Below are positions 57,432-64,000 of a stretch of 64,000 nt of DNA, piece by piece. Below the pieces are notes generated by a model. That model searched no databases and was not told the origin of the DNA. It worked only from the letters and a program-made list of their open reading frames with translations. Position numbers and translations under genes: made by a program. This stretch comes from Hymenobacter coccineus (GTDB taxonomy: Bacteria > Bacteroidota > Bacteroidia > Cytophagales > Hymenobacteraceae). The stretch covers positions 1 to 64,000 of the forward strand of contig NZ_MDZA01000011.1 in assembly GCF_001816125.1 (NCBI RefSeq), written 5' to 3'. How positions within the stretch are numbered: the stretch's first letter is position 1; each line of letters begins with the position of its first letter.

Positions 57432-58361
57432 CTATTCCCGAAAAGCCCCCGGCACCAGGCCCGTTTGGCGCTTGAAGAAGTTGCAGAAGTGGGCCACGTC
57501 GGCAAAGCCCAGGCTGCCGGCAATTTCCGAGGCGGTCCAGTTCGTTTGTTTCAGCAGCATCTTGGCTTCCTGCGCCACCCGGCCGCCGATGAGGGCAGTG
57601 GTGGTGTGGCCGGTCGTTTCCTTCAGCACCCGGTTCAGGTGGTTGACGTGCACGGCCAGGTGGCCGGCGTAGTCGGTGGCCGTGCGCAGGCCCAGCTGCT
57701 GCTGCGGGGTTTCCAGGGGAAACTGCCGTTCCAATAAATCGGCAAACAGGGCCCCCAGCCGAGCCGCGGCCGAGTGCGCCGGCGCCAGGGCTGGGGCCGG
57801 CTGGAGCTTTTGCCCCAGGTGAATCAGCTCCAGCAAGTAGGCGCGCAGTAGGTCATACCGATAGGCGTAGCTGGAGGCAATTTCCAGGGTCATTTTTTTG
57901 AAAATAACCTCGATGGCTGCGTATTCGTCGTCCGTGAGTGATACCACCGGGCAGCCGCCGGGCTGAAAAATCGGCAATTCGTGCAGCACTAGGCCCCCGT
58001 TGGCGGGCCGCAAAAACTCTTCGGTAAAAACGCAGAAGTACCCCGCCTGCGCTTGGTCGTGCGGCAGCCAGCGGTAGGGCACGCGGTGCGAGGCAAACCA
58101 CAGGTTGTTGCCGGCCACGTCGAGCCCCTGGTCGGCGTACTCAATCCGGCTGCGCCCGCGAATCAAGCTGATTTTGTAGAACGCCCGCCGGTCGAACGTC
58201 ATCGGCGGCCGGTTGCGGTAATCAAGCATCAGGTCCGCCACATTGAAGACGTTGAAATGCCCGATTTCCCGCTGCCGGTCCACTGGCAGCAGGGCCCCGG
58301 CCGCGGCGCCGGCTTCGGGTGCAAACTTGGTGTATAGCTCTTCGAGGGGATGAGACTTCAT
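57432..58361 (-). CDS. AraC family transcriptional regulator
   Basis: A 309-residue regulator: an N-terminal cupin-like ligand-binding region (about residues 20-170) and a C-terminal double helix-turn-helix (about 205-309). In the latter, TDYAGHLAVHVNHLNRVLKE and ASEIAGSLGFADVAHFCNFF correspond to the two recognition regions and KRQTGLVPGAFR closes the domain. The inducer is unknown. By position it may control the SDR gene immediately downstream. Confidence 0.92.
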   Translation of the reverse strand: MKSHPLEELYTKFAPEAGAAAGALLPVDRQREIGHFNVFNVADLMLDYRNRPPMTFDRRAFYKISLIRGRSRIEYADQGLDVAGNNLWFASHRVPYRWLPHDQAQAGYFCVFTEEFLRPANGGLVLHELPIFQPGGCPVVSLTDDEYAAIEVIFKKMTLEIASSYAYRYDLLRAYLLELIHLGQKLQPAPALAPAHSAAARLGALFADLLERQFPLETPQQQLGLRTATDYAGHLAVHVNHLNRVLKETTGHTTTALIGGRVAQEAKMLLKQTNWTASEIAGSLGFADVAHFCNFFKRQTGLVPGAFRE

Positions 58362-58476
58362 GGCGCTTGGTTGTAGAAATCAAAGGTAGGCTAAGCGCTT
58401 TGTTCCTGCCCGTGCAGCGGCTGCCCGGTTAGCATACTTGGCGATTCGCCACTGCTTGGGGGCCCTAAAAACGCAT

Positions 58477-58507
58477 TTAGGCCGCTGGGCAAAACCCAGC
58501 GGCCTAA
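58477..58507 (-). terminator. intrinsic terminator of exosortase cluster
   Basis: Perfect 13-bp arms 58477-58489 and 58495-58507 (TTAGGCCGCTGGG) with a 5-nt loop, 24 bp after the stop of the minus-strand exosortase-associated gene. Confidence 0.8.
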
Positions 58508-58530
58508 GCACGCATCAAAGCATAAAGCGG

Positions 58531-59016
58531 CTATGCTTCTGAAGGCGGGGCCCCCGGCTGGCCCAACAGGGCCAGCGCGTAGCCGGCCAGCAGCGCCAGC
58601 GGCGACGAGGCCGCGCCAATTAGCAAGTGGCCTTGCTCGGTGGCCGTGGGCCAGTGGCCGGCGCGGCCAGCGGCCAATAGCCCCACGCCCAGCACCAGCG
58701 CCACCCCGAAGCCTGCTACCACCCAGCGGGTGCCACGCCCGCGCAACAATACATGCAGGGCCCCGGCGCTGGCCCCGGCGTACAGCAAGTGGTACGTAAC
58801 CGAGGCCGGCAGGCTGTGCTGGCTCAGCCCGGGGGCCCCGGCGGTGGGGGCAGGCCCGCCCACCAGGGCCCCGGGGACCCGCCACAGGCGCGTCAGCACC
58901 GCAAACACTTCTTTCTGAAACTGGCCCAGCACCACCAGCACCACCACGAACAAGGCCAGCGCCAGCCAGTGGGCCCAGGTGCGCGCCGGGGGGCGGAGCT
59001 TACGCGGCGGAGACAT
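58531..59016 (-). CDS. exosortase-associated membrane protein (XrtX-associated type)
   Basis: A 161-residue polytopic membrane protein with four hydrophobic segments (about residues 16-32, 72-88, 97-116 and 130-150). Its start overlaps the end of the exosortase gene by 17 bp, so the two are translationally coupled. Cytophagales exosortase X genes are usually followed by such a small membrane protein. The role is unknown; help with sorting or substrate handling is inferred only from this coupling. Confidence 0.78.
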   Translation of the reverse strand: MSPPRKLRPPARTWAHWLALALFVVVLVVLGQFQKEVFAVLTRLWRVPGALVGGPAPTAGAPGLSQHSLPASVTYHLLYAGASAGALHVLLRGRGTRWVVAGFGVALVLGVGLLAAGRAGHWPTATEQGHLLIGAASSPLALLAGYALALLGQPGAPPSEA

Positions 59017-59545
59017 GGCCTGAGTGGCCGGCCGGCCGGCTACCCGTCCACCACGCCCACAGGCCCAAAATGGCCGCGTAGGCCACGAAGGTGAAGGTGT
59101 AGTGGTGGTTGAAATCGACGGTGTGGTACCAGTAGGTGTGGTTGAGGGCCAGCACGGCCACGCGCGCCACGTTCACGAAGTACAGCGCGATGATGCCCAC
59201 CATGATGAACCAGCCCCGGCGCCGTCCGGTGTCGGGGTAGGCCAGTACGAAGCCGGCAAACAGCGCGTACAGCACCAGGCCGTTGCACGGGTCGCCCACC
59301 AGCACGGCCGGCTGGCCCGCCATGCGCAGCAGCGTGGGGGAGGTGGGCACCGTGCTGGCCGCAAACCCGCACACTTGCAGGCCCCACGCCGCGGCCCGCG
59401 CCACCTGCACCGAGAGGGCGTGGTCGAGGCGGCCGTCGGGGCCCAGGCCGTGCTCGTAGCCCAGCCACCAGAGCAGGTACAGCCCGGTGGCCACGGCCAG
59501 AAATCGCACTTGCGGCCGGACGGTTTTATTGAAAATAACAGCCAT
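59000..59545 (-). CDS. xrtX: exosortase family protein (exosortase X type)
   Basis: A 181-residue integral membrane transpeptidase-like protein with about five hydrophobic segments. The exosortase catalytic triad is visible: Cys87 in GDPCNGLVLY, Arg128 in NVARVAVLALN and a His at 147 or 148 in FNHHYTF. It is the short form, without the longer N-terminal region of PEP-CTERM exosortases. The likely substrate, a PID-CTERM protein, is encoded 211 bp upstream on the same strand, and a membrane partner overlaps its 3' end. Exosortases cut the C-terminal anchor of exported proteins and probably attach them to another molecule. Confidence 0.87.
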   Translation of the reverse strand: MAVIFNKTVRPQVRFLAVATGLYLLWWLGYEHGLGPDGRLDHALSVQVARAAAWGLQVCGFAASTVPTSPTLLRMAGQPAVLVGDPCNGLVLYALFAGFVLAYPDTGRRRGWFIMVGIIALYFVNVARVAVLALNHTYWYHTVDFNHHYTFTFVAYAAILGLWAWWTGSRPAGHSGHVSAA

Positions 59546-59660
59546 TTGAGTGTTGAGCCATTAGCTTCTAGCGGGTAGCTATTAGCTTTTTCGTTGAAAA
59601 TTAGCTTGTGACGCTCGAATAAATATAGGATTCAAGCTAGGTCCTTGGTTGTCCTATACT

Positions 59661-59733
59661 AGTTGTCAGTTGCTAGTAGGCAGCCCAATAGGTGTATTGG
59701 GCCTGACAACCAGCAACTGACAACCAGCAACTA
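59661..59733. repeat. GTCAGTTGC-type palindromic repeat
   Basis: AGTTGTCAGTTGCTAGTAGG and CAGCCCAATA pair imperfectly with TATTGGGCCTGACAACCAGC and following bases, with a direct CAACCAGCAACT duplication at the right end. It is related to the outer repeat near 5266-5292 and 5455-5500. It lies between the exosortase and its putative substrate gene. Confidence 0.75.
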
Positions 59734-59756
59734 AAGCAAATGGGGCCCCGGGAAAG

Positions 59757-59972
59757 CTAGCGGGCGCGGCGGCGCTCGCGGAGCTTCTTCAGGCCGAGGG
59801 CTACGCCGCTGGCCAGCAGGATGGACGCGCCGCCGTCGATGGGTACGGCGGTGGGGGCGTTGGGCGTGGGGCCCCCCGAGCCGGGACCGTCTTGGGCCAG
59901 GGCGGGGGCAACGGCGAGCAGGAAGCAGGCAACGGTGCCGAACAGGGCGACGAACAGGATATTCTTTTTCAT
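59757..59972 (-). CDS. PID-CTERM protein-sorting domain peptide (71 aa)
   Basis: A 71-residue precursor: signal peptide (residues 1-26, ending ALAQ), a ~16-residue Gly/Pro/Thr spacer, and a C-terminal tripartite sorting signal. The sorting signal is VPIDGG (residues 43-48), a hydrophobic helix (about 49-60) and a basic tail KKLRERRRAR. This is the PID-CTERM signal associated with exosortase X in Cytophagales. After removal of both ends only about 17-20 residues would remain, so the mature product is essentially a short peptide. ATG 59970-59972 is the only start that gives a proper signal peptide. It is upstream of the exosortase on the same strand. Confidence 0.85.
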   Translation of the reverse strand: MKKNILFVALFGTVACFLLAVAPALAQDGPGSGGPTPNAPTAVPIDGGASILLASGVALGLKKLRERRRAR

Positions 59973-60073
59973 GGCAAAAGGAAGGTAAAAGAGAGGGGGA
60001 GATGAATCGGAAAAAGCAAGCCCAGGGCCACGCCAGGCGGGGATTGGGGCCCCCACCCGGCGCGGCCGGCAGG

Positions 60074-63000
60074 CTATTGGATGATGGTTAGGCGCTTCAC
60101 CACTTTGGTGCTGCCGCCGGTCATTTGCAGGGTGTAAATCCCGAAGGCGAGGTGCGATACGTCGAACTGCGCCGTGGCACCGGCGGCCGTCATCGGCAGC
60201 GTGCGCTGCGACACTACCTGGCCCAGCTGGTTGTAGAGCGTGGCCGTGATGGGGGCGCGGCCCAGCTCGGCGGGGAGCAGCAGCGTGAAGCTGCCACGGG
60301 CCGGGTTGGGGTACAGCTGCACCTGCTGCGCCAGCGCGGCGGGGGCGGTGGCCAGCACGGCCGAGGGGCCGAAGTACAGGCTGAAGCGGCCCGGCATGGC
60401 CTTGGTGGCCGCCGTGAAGGTGTACTGGGGCTGCTGCTTAAGGTCGATGCGGGCCCCGGTCTGGGTATCCAGCAGCAGCACCTGCGTGTTGGCCGCGAAG
60501 TTGACGACGCTGGCCGCGTTCAGGGTGAACACGCCCGTGTTGGGCACCTGCACGTCGAGTGGCACGGTGGTGGCCACCGTGGCCACCAGCGGCGGCAAGC
60601 CGTTGATGGACAGCGCATCGGCGGCGGCGAAGCTGCTGATGCTCAGGCCCGACGAGCTGGGGAGCTTGTAGGCGTCGTACTTGGCGTCGTAGCCGGCCGT
60701 GGCACCTTGCTCGAAGTACACGTTGGTCTCATCGGCCAGCAGCAGGGCGGCGCCTTGCAGCTTCAGGTTCACCAGGGGCCGGGTTTCGGCGCCCCCGCGG
60801 TTGAAGCTCGGGGTAGTGGCAAACGTGGTGACGCGGGCGGCGTTGTTCAGGGCGAGGCTGCCCGTCGTCTGCCCGGCGCTGACGCGGGCGAAGAAGCCCT
60901 GCATGGCGGAAATCTGCGGGTTGCCCACGCCGTTCACGTAGCTGCGGTACTGGCCCACGTATTGGCCGGTGCTCTGGTACACGTACACGGCGTCGTCGAG
61001 GTTGGTGCGCGTCACGCCGTCCACCAGGCTAAAGTCCAGGGGCGAAGGGTAGGGGTTGCCCAGCAGCTGCCAGCCGCTCTGGGGCAGGGTGCCGCGCATC
61101 AGGTTCGTGCGGCTCTGGGGCCCGTTGTTGAGCGTGCCCGTGAGGTCCACCACGGCCGTGGCCGGAATGTTCACCGCGTAGCCGCTCATGATGCCCATCG
61201 GGTCGCTGCCCGTCGGCACCACGAAGCCCATGTCGAAGGCGCTCGTGGCGTTGGCGCCGCTGGTCACGCGGGCCTGGTCGTAGCCGAACACGTTCGGGTA
61301 GGGCGTCACGGCCCCGGCGTTGGCCCCGGCCGAGTTGTAGGCCTGGTTGAAGATGGGGCTGAAGCTAGGCGTGTTGGTGCCCAGGTCGTTGAGGGTGGTG
61401 TTGGCCACCGGCGAGCTGTAGTGGCGGTAGCCCGGCCCAGCGTTGAAGGCCGGGTCGATGGCGCGCTGCATGGTGGCGGGCCCTACTACGGCGCCGCTGG
61501 TGTTCACCACCAGGGCGGTGCCGGCGGTGGGCGTCGAGAGCAGCGTCAGCGGCTGGGCGGCGCTGGTGTTCAGGTTGCCGCTGGTCAGGGCCAGTACTTG
61601 GGCGACGCGCACGCCGCCGTTGTTCAGGGTCAGGCCGGCGGCGTTGTTCACCGTCAGGCTGCGCACCTGGCTGGGCAGGCCCGTGCCGCTCAACTGGGCG
61701 TCCAGGCCGTTAAACTCGTACGTGGCGTCGGGCGCAAACGTCCGCGTGCCGCTCAGCTGGATGGAGCCCGAGGCCCCCGAGGCGGCAATGCCGGCGGCAT
61801 CGCAGATGCGCAGCGTGGCGCCGGGCATCAGCACAAAGCTACCAGCGCCCATTATGGGGAGGCAGTTGGTGGCCAGCACGCCGCGGGTGTTCAACACGCC
61901 GCCCGCTTGCACGGTCAGGGTACCGTTCACCACGATGGGGCCGTTGAAGGCCGCCACGCCCGTGCCGGTAATGGTGATGTTGTTGTACGTGCCGGCTTCC
62001 ACCGGCATGGCCGTGCTCACGGTCAGGTTCGGGATGATGATGGTGTTGGTCGGGCCGCTGGCCGAACCCGTGCCAATCCACGGCGTCTGCACGTAGGGGA
62101 ACGAAGTCCGGAAAGTTGTGTCGTTCCGTTCCACGCCGGTTGTAAAGGCCAGCACGCCGCCCAGCTGGGCCGTTACGGGCGAGGCGCTGGCGGGCGTGTA
62201 GTCGTCGTACCACAGGCCAATGGCGGCCAGTACCACGCCGCCCACGGCTTTCAGCTCAATCTGGTCCACGGCGTCCTCCAGGCGGCGCCCGTTGGGGAAG
62301 CCGTCCATGTTGGGGATGTTCTGGATGCCCGTACCCGCAAAGCGTGGGTCCGTTAGGCCAAGCACAGCGGCCTGCAACAAGCCCTGGTTGCTGAAATCGG
62401 CCGAGGTGCGCGGGGTGGCGGGCACGGCCATGTTCAGGCGCAGCATGTCGCCGCCGGGGTTGGTGCGGCCCGCCGCCGTCAGGGGCAGGAAGTTGTTGAT
62501 GAACGGCTTGCCGGGGGATAGCGGGCTGCCCTTGGGCTTGCCGGTGGCGAGCTGGTAGGGGGGCAGGTTGGGCACGCCGGTGTGGAAGATGGGCTTGATG
62601 TCCACCGAGCGGGGGCTCTTGTCCACGAGCAGGTAGTTGCCGAAAGCGTTGTCGGCCAGGGCCGTGCCGTCGAGGGCGGGGTTGCCCTTCAGCGGGAACA
62701 GGCCCCCCTGGGTGTTGCCGAAGTCGAAGCCGTTGGCCGGCAGGCCGGGGAAACCGGCCAGCGACTTGGTTTGCACGCTCAGGGCGGTGAGCTGGGGCAC
62801 GGCCCCGCCAAACAGGCGCTGGTCCACGTACAGGCCCAGCTCGGGGTTCGAGAGGTAGGCGTCGGTGGCGGCGTCCTCGTTGTAGGGCGTCAGCGCGTTC
62901 CAGCGGTCTTTGCCGCCGATGGGGTTAATGACTTCGTTGGTGAGCGGCATGCCCAGGCGCGACACCTGCACGTAATCGCCGCTGGCGCCGTTGCCGGCGC

Positions 63001-63850
63001 TGGCGCTCAGCGTCTGCATGGCCGGGCGGCTGGCCGAGGCCCACACGCCAATCACGTAGTCACCGTCGAGGATGTTGGCGGCGGCCGTTACGGCTTTGCC
63101 GTCCTTTTGCAGCGTGACAACGGGAATGCTCAGGGCGATGGAGTGGCAGTTTTTGCGGGCCAGGCCGTCGGTGGCCCCGGCGGGGCGCAGGTTGGCCAGG
63201 TCAAAAATGGCGCCCAGGTCGGCGAAGAACGGGTCGTCGGCCGGTCCGCAGAATACCTGCTCGCCGCCGCCGCCGCTGGCGGGCGTCACCGTGCGCTGGC
63301 GCAGGTCGGTGTAGGAGGGCTCACTCAGGCCCACGGCCGAGTTGATGGAGCGGGGCCCAATGTTGTTGGGGGCCACCACGCCGTCGGTCACGATGGCCGA
63401 GAAGGGGCCCCCGTTCACGCTTTTTTCGCAGGTGTAGGTGGTTTTGAGGTTCTGCTTGTTCAGCCGGATGTTGAAGAACGTGCTGGGGTCCTCGTTCATC
63501 CGCTTAAAGGTGAAGCGGTAGGTGATGTCGTCGCCGGCGGTGGCGCCGTTGTTTTTCACGTGCACCTCGTAGCGCACGTTCTCGCCAAACGTCGAGTAGT
63601 TGGGCCCCCCGTGGGGCAGCTCGAACGGAATGTAGTTGGCGATGACCACCACGCGGCTCGCGTCGTTGGGGTCTTTGAAGGCGTAGAGGTCGGTATTGTC
63701 GGCCACCGGGTCGTCGGCGATGAGCGGCGCTTCGCGGTGGCTACTGGCTTCGAGGGGGGTGTGGGCCGTGCTCCACACCGAGAGCCCAACGGCCGCCGTC
63801 ACGGCCACAGCGGGCAGCAGCAGGAACTTGGGTATAAATTTAGGATTCAT
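60074..63850 (-). CDS. DUF4331 domain protein with T9SS sorting domain
   Basis: A 1258-residue exported protein. A signal peptide is followed by a DUF4331 domain of about 520 residues (SSHREAPLIADDPVADNTDLYAF is its hallmark opening, with FVDN-like YVDQRLFGG and IPNMDGFPNGRRLEDAV later). Next come a ~550-residue beta-rich region with solenoid-like repeats and a type A T9SS sorting domain (LYPNPARGSFTLLLP to STKVVKRLTII). DUF4331 proteins are secreted and of unknown function. ATG 63848-63850 is preferred over one six codons upstream. A second DUF4331 gene ends 33 bp upstream, so the two are tandem paralogs. Confidence 0.88.
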   Translation of the reverse strand: MNPKFIPKFLLLPAVAVTAAVGLSVWSTAHTPLEASSHREAPLIADDPVADNTDLYAFKDPNDASRVVVIANYIPFELPHGGPNYSTFGENVRYEVHVKNNGATAGDDITYRFTFKRMNEDPSTFFNIRLNKQNLKTTYTCEKSVNGGPFSAIVTDGVVAPNNIGPRSINSAVGLSEPSYTDLRQRTVTPASGGGGEQVFCGPADDPFFADLGAIFDLANLRPAGATDGLARKNCHSIALSIPVVTLQKDGKAVTAAANILDGDYVIGVWASASRPAMQTLSASAGNGASGDYVQVSRLGMPLTNEVINPIGGKDRWNALTPYNEDAATDAYLSNPELGLYVDQRLFGGAVPQLTALSVQTKSLAGFPGLPANGFDFGNTQGGLFPLKGNPALDGTALADNAFGNYLLVDKSPRSVDIKPIFHTGVPNLPPYQLATGKPKGSPLSPGKPFINNFLPLTAAGRTNPGGDMLRLNMAVPATPRTSADFSNQGLLQAAVLGLTDPRFAGTGIQNIPNMDGFPNGRRLEDAVDQIELKAVGGVVLAAIGLWYDDYTPASASPVTAQLGGVLAFTTGVERNDTTFRTSFPYVQTPWIGTGSASGPTNTIIIPNLTVSTAMPVEAGTYNNITITGTGVAAFNGPIVVNGTLTVQAGGVLNTRGVLATNCLPIMGAGSFVLMPGATLRICDAAGIAASGASGSIQLSGTRTFAPDATYEFNGLDAQLSGTGLPSQVRSLTVNNAAGLTLNNGGVRVAQVLALTSGNLNTSAAQPLTLLSTPTAGTALVVNTSGAVVGPATMQRAIDPAFNAGPGYRHYSSPVANTTLNDLGTNTPSFSPIFNQAYNSAGANAGAVTPYPNVFGYDQARVTSGANATSAFDMGFVVPTGSDPMGIMSGYAVNIPATAVVDLTGTLNNGPQSRTNLMRGTLPQSGWQLLGNPYPSPLDFSLVDGVTRTNLDDAVYVYQSTGQYVGQYRSYVNGVGNPQISAMQGFFARVSAGQTTGSLALNNAARVTTFATTPSFNRGGAETRPLVNLKLQGAALLLADETNVYFEQGATAGYDAKYDAYKLPSSSGLSISSFAAADALSINGLPPLVATVATTVPLDVQVPNTGVFTLNAASVVNFAANTQVLLLDTQTGARIDLKQQPQYTFTAATKAMPGRFSLYFGPSAVLATAPAALAQQVQLYPNPARGSFTLLLPAELGRAPITATLYNQLGQVVSQRTLPMTAAGATAQFDVSHLAFGIYTLQMTGGSTKVVKRLTIIQ

Positions 63851-63883
63851 TATAGTCGGACGAGTCAAAGTGAAGAAAATGCG

Positions 63884-64000
63884 TTAGCGGCGGATGCGGT
63901 AGCCCTGCCATGGCGTCTGCACGTAGGGGAAAGTCGCGCGGAAAGTGGTGTCGTTCTTCTCCACGCCCGTGGCGAAATTCAGGACCCCTTTCAGCTGGGG
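63884..64000 (-). CDS. DUF4331 paralog, 3' end only (cut by window)
   Basis: The last 38 codons of a minus-strand gene that continues beyond the window: QLKGVLNFATGVEKNDTTFR then ATFPYVQTPWQGYRIRR and TAA at 63884-63886. It matches residues in the middle of the neighbouring DUF4331 protein (QLGGVLAFTTGVERNDTTFR, TSFPYVQTPW), so it is the C-terminal end of a paralog that stops at the DUF4331 domain and lacks the beta-rich and T9SS parts. Confidence 0.85.
   Translation of the reverse strand, partial: PQLKGVLNFATGVEKNDTTFRATFPYVQTPWQGYRIRR

Noticed and set aside
60125..62356. 743-codon plus-strand frame opposite the DUF4331 gene
   Set aside because: Composition is Gly/His/Arg/Val-rich with no recognisable motif, and the opposite strand encodes a clear T9SS protein.

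Overview
The window is high-GC chromosomal DNA that looks like Hymenobacter or a close relative (Bacteroidota, Cytophagales). The reasons are three large cell-surface proteins with type IX secretion (T9SS) C-terminal sorting domains, an exosortase beside a tiny PID-CTERM substrate, SusB-like GH97 glucosidase, MbnP/MbnH-type proteins, very weak Shine-Dalgarno sites, and pervasive use of GGGGCCC-type sequence. No rRNA, tRNA or CRISPR array was recognised.

Layout. 0.2-16.5 kb is mostly backbone metabolism and envelope: a secreted HExxH protein, PPK2 polyphosphate kinase, an ABC exporter, DoxX, the MbnP lipoprotein with its diheme MbnH-like partner, NagA, class II fructose-bisphosphate aldolase, a secreted penicillin-acylase-type hydrolase, a DUF4062 protein, an amidohydrolase, a PAP2 phosphatase and a YncE-like beta-propeller. 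At 16.6-18.5 kb an AT-richer two-gene unit encodes a DUF3696-type AAA/ABC ATPase and a PIN-like nuclease with no gap between them; this is the best candidate for an unnamed defence or toxin system. At 18.5-24.3 kb lies a tripartite RND efflux operon (TolC, adaptor, pump; the pump is frameshifted).

24.3-36 kb is an accessory zone: relics of IS701, Tn3, IS110, IS5 and IS3 elements surround two large PAS-type histidine kinases. One of these contains twelve tandem 21-residue coiled-coil repeats. 36-48.5 kb holds two convergent T9SS cargo genes (one of 2645 aa, built from repeated ~900-residue modules), AT-rich spacers, a small secreted protein and further relics. 48.7-58.4 kb carries an OmpR-type two-component pair, a cytochrome c/PQQ-type sugar dehydrogenase pair, a BLUF photoreceptor, a frameshifted small protein, the GH97 enzyme, an SDR protein and an AraC regulator. 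58.5-60 kb is the exosortase X/PID-CTERM cluster, and 60-64 kb has tandem DUF4331 genes, the second cut by the window end.

Two window-wide patterns stand out. First, a family of long inverted repeats with a conserved loop sits between functionally paired, co-directional genes (MbnP/MbnH, adaptor/RND pump, response regulator/kinase) and before the acylase. Second, three genes carry apparent one-base deletions at GGGGCCCC-like runs, which could be residual homopolymer errors in the assembly or real frameshifts. Gene functions are inferred by reading the translations and recalling family motifs; no database search was run.
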